Origin: Streptomyces sp.
GTDB lineage: Bacteria; Actinomycetota; Actinomycetes; Streptomycetales; Streptomycetaceae
Length of the DNA: 45,808 bases
Assembly (NCBI RefSeq): GCF_019510245.1
Contig: NZ_JAEKKT010000212.1
Location: forward strand, 1-45,808
Direction of reading: 5' to 3'
Part shown: positions 31,300 to 38,014 of the stretch, piece by piece
Position numbering within the stretch: position 1 is the first letter of the stretch
How the letters are laid out: each line of letters opens with the position of its first letter
The notes under the pieces: model-generated
What the model was told of the DNA's origin: nothing
The model's input: the letters and a program-made list of their open reading frames with translations, nothing else
Databases searched by the model: none
Made by a program: the position numbers and the translations under genes

Positions 31300-31470
31300 G
31301 CGTCAACCGTACGTTAGCGCTACCGCTTGGGGCAGGCCGTGCGGGTTGGTGAGGTTGGCGTGACTTGTGTGGTGGGGTCGGGTTGGGGGCTTGCGTCGGC
31401 AGGGGGCGGGTCGGTTTCCAGGCGCCCGGCGCCGTGGGCACGGCGGTTGAGGAGCGGCCGCGCCACGGCG

Positions 31471-31550
31471 GCGCGGCGGGCAGAAGGCGGCGGGCGGAAG
31501 GCGGCAGGCAGCTCGCAGCAGGCAGTCGGCGGACGGGCGGCAGGCGGACG
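31471..31550. repeat. Short GC-rich direct repeats (ggcggcaggc-type)
   Basis: Overlapping variants of GGCGG(G)CAGAAGGCGG and GGCAGGC recur from just after 31471 to the dacB stop. The surrounding 31300-31553 gap otherwise shows only a possible promoter for the metallopeptidase gene near 31305-31320. It looks like slipped-strand low-complexity sequence. Confidence 0.5.
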
Positions 31551-31553
31551 TGA

Positions 31554-33215
31554 TTACAGGCCCGCCAAGGCCGTCGCCGTTCTGTCCAGGGCCGCCTGGG
31601 CCGCCGGTGGGTTGGTCGTGTTGGAGGTGAGGAAGGCGAAGGCCAGGAGGCGGCCGTCCTTGTCGACGACCGTGCCGGCGAGGGTGTTGACGCCGGTGAG
31701 GGTGCCTGTCTTGGCGCGTACGACGCCTGCCGCGCCGTCCGTGTAGCGGCCGGTGAGGGTGCCGGTGAAACCGGCGACGGGGAGGCCGGTGAGGACCGCG
31801 CGCAGGCCCGGCCGGTCGACGTCGGCGGCCTTGACGAGGAGGGCGGTGAGGAGGTTCGCCGTCAGCCGGTCGTCGCGGTTCAGGCCGCTGCCGTCGTGGA
31901 AGGAGGCTCCGGCCATCGGCAGGCCCAGCCCGGTCAGCTCGGCGTCGATCGCGGCCGCTCCCCCGTCGAAACTGGCCGCCTTGCCGCTCGCGAGCGCCGT
32001 CTGGCGGGCCAGGGCCTCGGCGATGTCGTTGTCGCTGTTGGTCAGCATGCGTTCGACGATCGAGGAGAGCGGCGGCGAGGAGACGGTGGCGAGGGTCTCG
32101 GCGCGGCTGCTCGCCTTGGAGGTGCCGGGCGACGAGGTCTTGATGCCGGCGTCCGCCAGGAAGCCCGCGAACTTACGTGCCGCGTCGGCCGCCGGGTCGC
32201 CCACCCGGAGCACGGGTCCCTCGGTGGAGTCGTTGGTGCGGCCCTCGTCGGCCGTCAGGGGGCTCACGCGCGCGAGGTTCTCGTTGACGCCGATGGAGTG
32301 CAGGTCGGGGCCGGAGTAGAGCGTGGTGTCGTAGGAGAGCGTGATCTCCCTGATGCCCCGCGCGGTCAGCGACTTCGCCGTCTCGGCGGCGAGGGTGCGC
32401 AGGCTGGCCCAGCCGGCCGCGTCCTTGCGGGCGGTCAGGGTGGGGTCGCCGCCGCCGATCAGGACGGCCTCCCTGGTGCCGGGTTCGAGGGCCACGCGCG
32501 TGGTGATGCGGTGGTCGGGGCCGAGAGCGGAGAGGGCGGCGACGGCGGTGGCGATCTTGGTGGTGGAGGCGGGGGTCATGGCGGTGTCGGCGCCGGAGCC
32601 GTACAGGCGGCTGCCGGTGGCCACGTCGACGACCACGGCGGTACGGGTGCTGCCGAGCGCCGGAGCCTTCAGGAGCGGCCCCAGGAGGTTCGTGACGGCC
32701 CTTCCGGAGATGCCGACGGACTTTCCGGCGGGCGCCGACTTCACCGTGTTCGTGGCGCCGTCCAGCCCCGTCAGGACCGGCCCGGCACTGGGTGCGGGGC
32801 CGGTCGGGCCGTCGGCTGTGACGGAGTCCGCAGCGGAGGCGTGATCTACGCCACCCGTCCGTTCCAGAGCGGCGGCCCGGTCCCGCTCGGCCGTACGCTG
32901 ACCGTCGGCGTCCCAGGGGCCCGCCGCGGTCACCGCACCGGCGGCCAGCGCGAGCCCGGCCGTGGCGGCGCCCGCGGTGTACTGCCAGGTCCTGAGCGTC
33001 CGGGACCGAGGTCGAGGGGGGCGGACCAGGGTGGCCAGCCGGGGTCCCGTCACGCGCACGACGCGTGCGAGCCGCGGTCCCGCTGCCCGCCGCAACCGTG
33101 CGACCTGCGGTTTCGTGCCGTTCACCAGGCGTGCCAGCCGCGGTCGTACGGCTCCCGCGATCTTCCGCACACGCGGTTTCGCGGACTGCCAAGGCCTCAG
33201 CTCTGGCACGACCAC
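31554..33215 (-). CDS. dacB: D-alanyl-D-alanine carboxypeptidase/endopeptidase (PBP4, peptidase S13)
   Basis: DacB trims peptidoglycan peptides outside the membrane. The 553-residue protein has a cytoplasmic basic N-terminus (1-75), a membrane anchor or signal segment (about 78-98), a variable linker, then the penicilloyl-serine motifs STTK (217-220), SDN in MLTNSDNDIAEAL and KTG in VVRAKTGTLTGVN. Residues 13-67 are five successive 11-residue repeats of the form (K/R/G)-P-(R/Q)-(L/V)-A-R-L-V, far from the usual short signal peptide of this family. GTG 33215 has AAAGGGG three bases upstream; GTG 33209 is an equally good start. Confidence 0.92.
   Translation of the reverse strand: MVVPELRPWQSAKPRVRKIAGAVRPRLARLVNGTKPQVARLRRAAGPRLARVVRVTGPRLATLVRPPRPRSRTLRTWQYTAGAATAGLALAAGAVTAAGPWDADGQRTAERDRAAALERTGGVDHASAADSVTADGPTGPAPSAGPVLTGLDGATNTVKSAPAGKSVGISGRAVTNLLGPLLKAPALGSTRTAVVVDVATGSRLYGSGADTAMTPASTTKIATAVAALSALGPDHRITTRVALEPGTREAVLIGGGDPTLTARKDAAGWASLRTLAAETAKSLTARGIREITLSYDTTLYSGPDLHSIGVNENLARVSPLTADEGRTNDSTEGPVLRVGDPAADAARKFAGFLADAGIKTSSPGTSKASSRAETLATVSSPPLSSIVERMLTNSDNDIAEALARQTALASGKAASFDGGAAAIDAELTGLGLPMAGASFHDGSGLNRDDRLTANLLTALLVKAADVDRPGLRAVLTGLPVAGFTGTLTGRYTDGAAGVVRAKTGTLTGVNTLAGTVVDKDGRLLAFAFLTSNTTNPPAAQAALDRTATALAGL
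33015..33179 (-). repeat. Five 33-bp coding repeats (11-residue units) in dacB
   Basis: The units begin KPRVRKIAGAV, RPRLARLVNGT, KPQVARLRRAA, then GPRLARVVRVT and GPRLATLVRPP. Each has Pro at position 2 and a hydrophobic/basic pattern in the rest. The DNA copies have diverged but the register is exact, so the repeat is old or under selection at the protein level. Confidence 0.75.
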
Positions 33216-33294
33216 CAGCCCCTTTCGCGATCACACACCAGCGTGGGGGACACTTAACCATCAGAACTATGTGTTGATCATGGAGGAGCCACCG

Positions 33295-33786
33295 GTGGAG
33301 TTCGACGTCACGATCGAGATCCCGAAGGGTTCGCGGAACAAGTACGAGGTGGACCACGAGACCGGTCGGATCCGCCTCGACCGTCGTCTCTTCACCTCGA
33401 CCGCCTACCCGACCGACTACGGCTTCGTCGAGAACACCCTCGGCGAGGACGGCGACCCGCTGGACGCGCTGGTCATCCTGGACGAGCCGACCTTCCCGGG
33501 CTGCCTGATCAAGTGCCGCGCCATCGGCATGTTCCGGATGACGGACGAGGCCGGCGGCGACGACAAGCTGCTGTGCGTCCCGGCGACCGACCCGCGCGTG
33601 GAGCACCTGCGCGACATCCACCACGTGTCGGAGTTCGACCGCCTGGAGATCCAGCACTTCTTCGAGGTCTACAAGGACCTGGAGCCCGGCAAGTCCGTCG
33701 AGGGCGCCAACTGGGTCGGCCGCACCGACGCCGAGGCGGAGATCGAGCGGTCGTACAAGCGCTTCAAGGAGACCGGCGGTCACTGA
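33295..33786 (+). CDS. ppa: Inorganic pyrophosphatase
   Basis: Ppa hydrolyses pyrophosphate and drives biosynthetic reactions. The 163-residue family I enzyme contains VTIEIPKGSRNKYEVD, TSTAYPTDYGFVENTLGEDGDPLDALV (signature D-G-D-P-L-D with metal-binding Asp), IGMFRMTDEAGGDDKLLCVP and QHFFEVYKDLEPGK. GTG 33295 is chosen because GGAGGAG (33282-33288) is seven bases upstream; an ATG at 33280 overlaps that site. The length and N-terminus fit other Streptomyces Ppa. A good intrinsic terminator follows. Confidence 0.97.
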   Translation: MEFDVTIEIPKGSRNKYEVDHETGRIRLDRRLFTSTAYPTDYGFVENTLGEDGDPLDALVILDEPTFPGCLIKCRAIGMFRMTDEAGGDDKLLCVPATDPRVEHLRDIHHVSEFDRLEIQHFFEVYKDLEPGKSVEGANWVGRTDAEAEIERSYKRFKETGGH

Positions 33787-33813
33787 GACCGCTCCGGTGG
33801 ACCGGTACCGGGG

Positions 33814-33846
33814 AACGGGCCGCACGCACGCGTGGGGCCCGTTTTT
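33814..33846 (+). terminator. Intrinsic terminator after ppa
   Basis: Arms AACGGGCC and GGCCCGTT enclose a loop of about 13 bases and are followed by a T-run (GTTTTTCG). It lies about 27 bases after the ppa stop, before the thrE-type gene. Confidence 0.85.
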
Positions 33847-33947
33847 CGTGCCCGCCGCGTTCCCCCACGGCTGGTTTTCGTGTCAGCTGTGTGGTCACGC
33901 GCATACTGAGGCTGTTGTGAAGGTGTAGGTCAGGGAGCGTTACGACG

Positions 33948-35603
33948 GTGACGGAGACGGAGGACCGCAAGCCCAGGTCGGACGAGGCGCGGTACGACCC
34001 GGAACTCACGTCCGAGTTCGCCCTCCCCCGGGGCATCGAGGTCCCCGAGGGCGGCGGTGAACCGGAGACGACGTCCGAGTTCGCGGTGCCGCGGGGACTC
34101 GCCGCACCGCAGTCGGCGGGTGCCGAGCCGGAGGGGTCGGCGTTCAGCCCGCCGAGCACCTACAGCGCCCATGACGCCCCGCCCGTTTTCACACCGGCCT
34201 CCGGGTTCCCCGCGGTCAGCCTCGTCAAGGACGCGCCCTGGCAGGACCGGATGCGGACGATGCTGCGCATGCCGGTGGCCGAGCGGCCGGCCGTGGAGCC
34301 GGTGCAGAAGGCCGAGGAAGGCGCTCCCGCCGTCCCGCGCGTGCTCGACCTGACCCTGCGCATCGGGGAGTTGCTGCTGGCGGGCGGTGAGGGCGCGGAG
34401 GACGTGGAGGCCGCGATGTTCGCGGTCTGCCGGTCGTACGGGCTGGACCGGTGCGAGCCGGGTGTCACCTTCACGCTGCTGGCGATCTCGTACCAGCCCT
34501 CGCTCGTCGACGACCCCGTGACCGCCTCCCGGACGGTGCGGCGGCGCGGGACCGACTACACGCGCCTGTCCGCCGTCTTCCGGCTCGTGGACGACCTCAC
34601 CGACCCCGAGACCCATGTCTCCCTGGAGGAGGCCTACCGGCGGCTCGCGGAGATCCGCCGCAACCGCCACCCGTACCCCGGCTGGGCGCTGACCGCCGCG
34701 AGCGGGCTGCTCGCCGGGGCCGCCTCCGTGCTGGTCGGCGGTGACCTGCTGGTGTTCGTTGCGGCCGCGATCGGGGCGATGCTCGGTGACCGGCTGGCGT
34801 GGCTGTGCGCGGGACGCGGGCTGCCGGAGTTCTACCAGTTCATGATCGCCGCGATGCCGCCGGCCGCGATCGGGGTCGCCTTCGCGCTCGCCCACGTCGA
34901 CGTGGCGGCGTCCGCGGTCGTCACCGGTGGCCTGTTCGCACTGCTGCCCGGGCGGGCCCTGGTGGCGGGCGTCCAGGACGGGCTCACCGGCTTCTACATC
35001 ACCGCCTCCGCGCGCCTGCTGGAGGTCATGTACTTCTTCGTCGGCATCGTCATCGGGGTGCTGACGGTCCTGTACTTCGGCGTCAAGCTGGGCGGCCGGC
35101 TCAACCCCGACGCGGCGCTGATCGGCTCCGCGCGGCCGCTGCTGCAGATCGCCGCGTCGATGGTGCTGTCGCTGACCTTCGCCGTCCTGCTCCAGCAGGA
35201 ACGGTCCACCGTGCTGGCGGTGACCCTCAACGGCGGTGTGGCGTGGTGCGTCTACGGTGCGATGCACTACGCCGGGAGGATCTCGCCGGTCGCCTCCACG
35301 GCGGTGGCGGCCGGGCTGGTGGGGCTGTTCGGGCAGTTGCTGTCGCGGTACCGGTTCGCCTCCGCGCTGCCGTACACGACGGCGGCGATCGGGCCGCTGC
35401 TGCCGGGGTCGGCGACCTACTTCGGGCTGCTGTCGATGGCGCAGAACGAGGTCGACAAGGGGCTGGTGTCGCTGGCCAAGGCGGCGTCGCTGGCCATGGC
35501 CATCGCCATCGGGGTCAATCTGGGGTCGGAGATCTCCCGGCTGACTTTGCGGGTGGGGTCGGCCGGGAAGCGGAGGGCCGCGAAGCGGACCAGGGGGTTC
35601 TGA
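33948..35603 (+). CDS. thrE: ThrE-family threonine/serine exporter (fused two-domain)
   Basis: The 551-residue protein joins the ThrE N-domain (about 130-280: RVLDLTLRIGELLLAGGEGAEDVEAAM, DRCEPGVTFTLLAIS, SLEEAYRRLAEI) with multiple helices and the ThrE_2 C-domain (about 280-535: GALTA-like helices, PYTTAAIGPLLPGSATYFGL). About ten membrane segments are visible from residue 245 on. It is the single-chain form that exports threonine and serine in corynebacteria. The 125-residue N-terminal tail is hydrophilic and carries a TSEFALPRG / TSEFAVPRG direct repeat. A convergent-gene repeat follows the stop. Confidence 0.93.
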   Translation: MTETEDRKPRSDEARYDPELTSEFALPRGIEVPEGGGEPETTSEFAVPRGLAAPQSAGAEPEGSAFSPPSTYSAHDAPPVFTPASGFPAVSLVKDAPWQDRMRTMLRMPVAERPAVEPVQKAEEGAPAVPRVLDLTLRIGELLLAGGEGAEDVEAAMFAVCRSYGLDRCEPGVTFTLLAISYQPSLVDDPVTASRTVRRRGTDYTRLSAVFRLVDDLTDPETHVSLEEAYRRLAEIRRNRHPYPGWALTAASGLLAGAASVLVGGDLLVFVAAAIGAMLGDRLAWLCAGRGLPEFYQFMIAAMPPAAIGVAFALAHVDVAASAVVTGGLFALLPGRALVAGVQDGLTGFYITASARLLEVMYFFVGIVIGVLTVLYFGVKLGGRLNPDAALIGSARPLLQIAASMVLSLTFAVLLQQERSTVLAVTLNGGVAWCVYGAMHYAGRISPVASTAVAAGLVGLFGQLLSRYRFASALPYTTAAIGPLLPGSATYFGLLSMAQNEVDKGLVSLAKAASLAMAIAIGVNLGSEISRLTLRVGSAGKRRAAKRTRGF

Positions 35604-35639
35604 GCGCCATCCGTGGGGGCCGATGAGGCGCGTCGGCGG

Positions 35640-35709
35640 GTGCGGGTGCGTCGTGGCTTGTCGCGCAGTACCTCCCCAGCCTTGGGGCGGCGGTGCCCCC
35701 CAGCGCCCC
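35640..35709. repeat. Convergent-gene palindromic element, copy D
   Basis: Read on the minus strand: GAGGGGCGCTGGGGGGCACC, a GCCGCCCC segment, AAGGCTGGGGAGGTACTGCG, GCGACAAGCC. It matches copies A and C part by part and lies between the thrE-type gene and the dedA gene, which converge. It probably terminates both. Confidence 0.7.
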
Positions 35710-36600
35710 TCAGGGGCGGTACTGCTGCTCCTCGTTGTACGGGTACTGCTGCTGGTCGTAGCCGCCCTGGTCGTAGTACGGCTGCTGCTGGCCGTAGCCG
35801 TACTGCTGCTGAGGCTGGGGCTGCTGGCCGTACTGCTGCTGAGGCTGGGGCTGCTGGCCGTACTGCTGCGGGGTGTATGTCGGCTCGATCCTGCGGAGCC
35901 GGGTCGTCGCGTCGTCCATCACCGGGGGTGCCGGGTACTGCGGGACGGGCGCCGGCTCCGGCTGCTGTGCTGCCGCCTTCTTGTCCTTCGCGCGGGCCCG
36001 CAGGAACTCGATGATGATCGGGACGACCGAGATCAGGACGATCAGGATCAGGATCGCCTCGACGTTGTTCTTGACGACGTCGATCTTGCCGAGCCAGGAG
36101 CCGAGCAGGGTGACGCCGGCGCCCCACAGGACGCCGCCGATGACGTTGAACGTGAGGAACGAGCGGTAGGCCATGCCGCTGACGCCGGCGATGATCGGCG
36201 TGAACGTGCGGATCACCGGCACGAAGCGGGCCAGGATCAGGGACTTCGGGCCGTGCTTCTCGAAGAACTCGTGCGCCTTCGCCACGTTCTCCTGCTTGAA
36301 GAGGCGGGAGTCCCGGCGGTTGAAGAGGGTCGGGCCGACCTTCTTGCCGAACATGTAGCCCGCCTGGTCGCCGAGGACCGCGGCGAGGCAGATCAGGGCG
36401 ATGGCGCCCCACAGCGGGAAGTCCAGCTGGTTCGAGGTGATCAGCAGACCGCAGGTGAACAGGAGGGAGTCGCCCGGAAGGAAGAACCCGATCAGGAGGC
36501 CGGACTCGGCGAAGACCACCAGGAGCAGGCCCCAGATGCCGAACGAGTCGAGAAGTTGGTTCGGATCCAGCCAGCTCGGGCCGAGGGCGAGCGTCATCAC
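35710..36600 (-). CDS. DedA-family membrane protein with Gln/Tyr-rich tail
   Basis: The 296-residue protein has a DedA core (about 1-205) with IGFFLPGDSLLFTCGLL, AVLGDQAGYMFGKKVGP, ILARFVPVIRTFTPIIAGVSGM and FLTFNVIGGVLWGAGVTLLG, and about five membrane helices. DedA proteins act as undecaprenyl-phosphate or phosphatidyl-lipid transporters or flippases in several bacteria. Residues about 210-296 are a Pro/Gln/Tyr-rich cytoplasmic tail with a perfect 30-bp DNA tandem repeat (QQYGQQPQPQ unit). GTG 36600 and the next codon ATG 36597 are equivalent start options; AGGAG precedes both. Confidence 0.92.
   Translation of the reverse strand: MMTLALGPSWLDPNQLLDSFGIWGLLLVVFAESGLLIGFFLPGDSLLFTCGLLITSNQLDFPLWGAIALICLAAVLGDQAGYMFGKKVGPTLFNRRDSRLFKQENVAKAHEFFEKHGPKSLILARFVPVIRTFTPIIAGVSGMAYRSFLTFNVIGGVLWGAGVTLLGSWLGKIDVVKNNVEAILILIVLISVVPIIIEFLRARAKDKKAAAQQPEPAPVPQYPAPPVMDDATTRLRRIEPTYTPQQYGQQPQPQQQYGQQPQPQQQYGYGQQQPYYDQGGYDQQQYPYNEEQQYRP
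35801..35869 (-). repeat. Perfect 30-bp tandem repeat (2.3 copies) in the dedA tail
   Basis: Two identical 30-bp units (35801-35830 and 35831-35860) and a 9-base partial third encode the Gln/Tyr/Pro tail. The perfect identity indicates recent copy-number change by slippage or unequal recombination. Confidence 0.9.
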
Positions 36601-36679
36601 GGTTCCGGGCTCCTGAAGGGGGAAGGCACGTCGGGTTCCTTGTGCGGGCGCACAAAGCTATCAACGTAATGTGTCCGCC

Positions 36680-36703
36680 CCAGGTTCCACCGGTGGAACC
36701 TGG
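36680..36703. promoter_or_regulatory. Perfect 24-bp palindrome in the dedA/ybjQ divergent region
   Basis: Left half CCAGGTTCCACC and right half GGTGGAACCTGG are exact inverses with no spacer. It lies in the middle of the 126-base gap between two genes read away from each other. A dimeric repressor operator for both is the simplest reading. A terminator role is unlikely because no gene ends here. Confidence 0.6.
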
Positions 36704-36726
36704 ATGGACTGTGCCCGGCCTGGGGA

Positions 36727-37104
36727 ATGGCTGTGGACATGGGTATCGAAGAGTACGGCGGCGGTCAGGGACCGCAGGCCGATGTGCTGGTCGTCACCAC
36801 GAACGACGTTCCCGGGTACCGGGTGCGGGAGGTCGTCGGCGAGGTCTTCGGGCTGACCGTGCGCTCCCGGCACCTGGGCAGTCAGATCGGCGCGGGTCTG
36901 AAGTCGATGATCGGCGGCGAGCTGAAGGGGCTGACGAAAACGCTCGTCCAGACCCGCAACCAGGCCATGGAAAGGCTGATCGAGCAGGCACGCGCGCGTG
37001 GGGCCAACGCGGTGCTGGCGTTCCGGTTCGACGTGACCGAGGCGGCGGACGTGGGGACCGAGGTCTGCGCGTACGGCACCGCCGTCGTCGTCGACAGGGA
37101 GTAG
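36727..37104 (+). CDS. YbjQ (UPF0145) heavy-metal-binding-domain family protein
   Basis: The 125-residue protein shows DVLVVTTNDVPGYRVREVVGEVFGLTVRSRHLGSQIGAGLKSMIGGELKGLTKTLVQTRNQAMERLIEQARARGANAVLAFRFD, the complete YbjQ fold, which forms pentamers in other bacteria. Its function is unknown. The first 22 residues, with an EEYGGGQGPQ run, are not part of the fold. ATG 36727 and ATG 36739 are both possible; neither has a strong ribosome site. It converges with tipA with a gap of 12 bases. Confidence 0.87.
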   Translation: MAVDMGIEEYGGGQGPQADVLVVTTNDVPGYRVREVVGEVFGLTVRSRHLGSQIGAGLKSMIGGELKGLTKTLVQTRNQAMERLIEQARARGANAVLAFRFDVTEAADVGTEVCAYGTAVVVDRE

Positions 37105-37116
37105 GCCCGAGCTGGC

Positions 37117-37551
37117 TCACGCCGGGTGCCGGGCCGCGTTCGCCTCGATCGCCTCCTTGAGGTGCTCGGCCAGGCCCGGCGCCATCGCGTCGTAGAAGGC
37201 CTTGAAGCGTTCGTCCGAGACGTACATCGCGGCGAGGCAGCGGTGCATCTCGTGCGGGCAGTCGTAGAACCAGGCCGAGATGTGCGCCCGGTGCTCCTCC
37301 GCCATGTCCATGGCCCGTTCGCCGGCCGGCGGCTCGGCGGCGGTCACCAGGGCGGCGTACCGCGCGCTCCAGTCGTCGACCTCGGCCTTCATACGCTGCC
37401 AGTCGGCCTTGGTGTAGCGGGCCGCGCGGCGCTGGGACTCGGCGTAGGCCTCGGTGCCGCCCCAGCGCTGCTCGGCCTCCTCGGCGTACTGCTCGGGGTC
37501 CTTGTCGCCGAAGACCTCGAAGCGTTCCTCGGGGGTGAGGTTGATGCCCAT
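37117..37551 (-). other. Alternative product TipAS from internal start
   Basis: ATG 37551 (Met110 of TipAL, MGINLTPEER) is preceded by GGAGG at nine bases, so a 144-residue antibiotic-binding fragment without the DNA-binding part should be made. S. lividans TipAS is made in this way and sequesters thiopeptides. Confidence 0.85.
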
Positions 37552-37878
37552 CCTGCGTGCCTCCATGGCGTGCTCCACGGCCGCGGCCATCTGCTGCAGT
37601 TTCTCGATCCGGGCGGTCAGCAGTTCGTGCCGGCGGCGCAGGTGCGCGCGCGGGTCCGCGTCCGGGTCGTCGAGCAGGGCCGCGACCTCGTCGAGCGGGA
37701 AGCCGAGCTCCCGGTAGAACAGGATCTTCTGCAGCCGGTCGAGGTCGGCGTCGCCGTAGCGCCGGTGTCCCGCGGTGCTGCGCTCGCCCGGCACCAGCAG
37801 GCCGATCTCGTCGTAGTGGTGCAGGGTGCGCACGGTGACGCCGGCGAACCCGGCGGCCTGTCCTACGGAGTAGTTCAC
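37117..37878 (-). CDS. tipA: TipA-type MerR regulator (TipAL, thiopeptide sensor)
   Basis: The product of 253 residues starts (GTG) NYSVGQAAGFAGVTVRTLHHYDEIGLLVP. It has the MerR winged helix (1-75), a coiled coil (about 76-110) and the TipAS antibiotic-binding domain (110-253), the same length and layout as S. lividans TipAL. Cys214 (in DCPHEMHRC) matches the residue that forms covalent adducts with thiostrepton; Cys207 is a second Cys. An in-frame ATG with GGAGG at Met110 gives the short form. It binds its own promoter at 37900-37930. GTG 37878 has AAAGGAG six bases upstream. Confidence 0.96.
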   Translation of the reverse strand: MNYSVGQAAGFAGVTVRTLHHYDEIGLLVPGERSTAGHRRYGDADLDRLQKILFYRELGFPLDEVAALLDDPDADPRAHLRRRHELLTARIEKLQQMAAAVEHAMEARRMGINLTPEERFEVFGDKDPEQYAEEAEQRWGGTEAYAESQRRAARYTKADWQRMKAEVDDWSARYAALVTAAEPPAGERAMDMAEEHRAHISAWFYDCPHEMHRCLAAMYVSDERFKAFYDAMAPGLAEHLKEAIEANAARHPA

Positions 37879-37899
37879 TTCCGCTCCTTTCCGTGCTCC

Positions 37900-37930
37900 A
37901 CCCTGGGGCCTCACGTCGCGTGAGGTGCAA
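37900..37930 (-). promoter_or_regulatory. tipA promoter with TipAL operator
   Basis: On the minus strand -35 TTGCAC (37930-37925), a 19-base spacer and -10 CAGGGT (37905-37900) follow the MerR-type overlong spacing. The spacer and -35 edge hold the dyad CCTCACG-N3-CGTGAGG (37909-37925). The flanks GGGCTTGCACCTCACG and GTGAGG match the published S. lividans ptipA that I recall closely. It is active when TipAL binds a thiopeptide. Confidence 0.88.
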
Positions 37931-38014
37931 GCCCGTTCCGCACGGACGTCCCCGGACCCCGTTCGCCGAACAGTTCGGGATGTTCTGTCGGTTTTACCCG
38001 CTTATCGTGAGCCC

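Noticed and set aside
35796..35870. Tandem repeat considered as a CRISPR-like array
   Set aside because: The units are contiguous without spacers and encode a repeating protein tail, so it is a coding tandem repeat.
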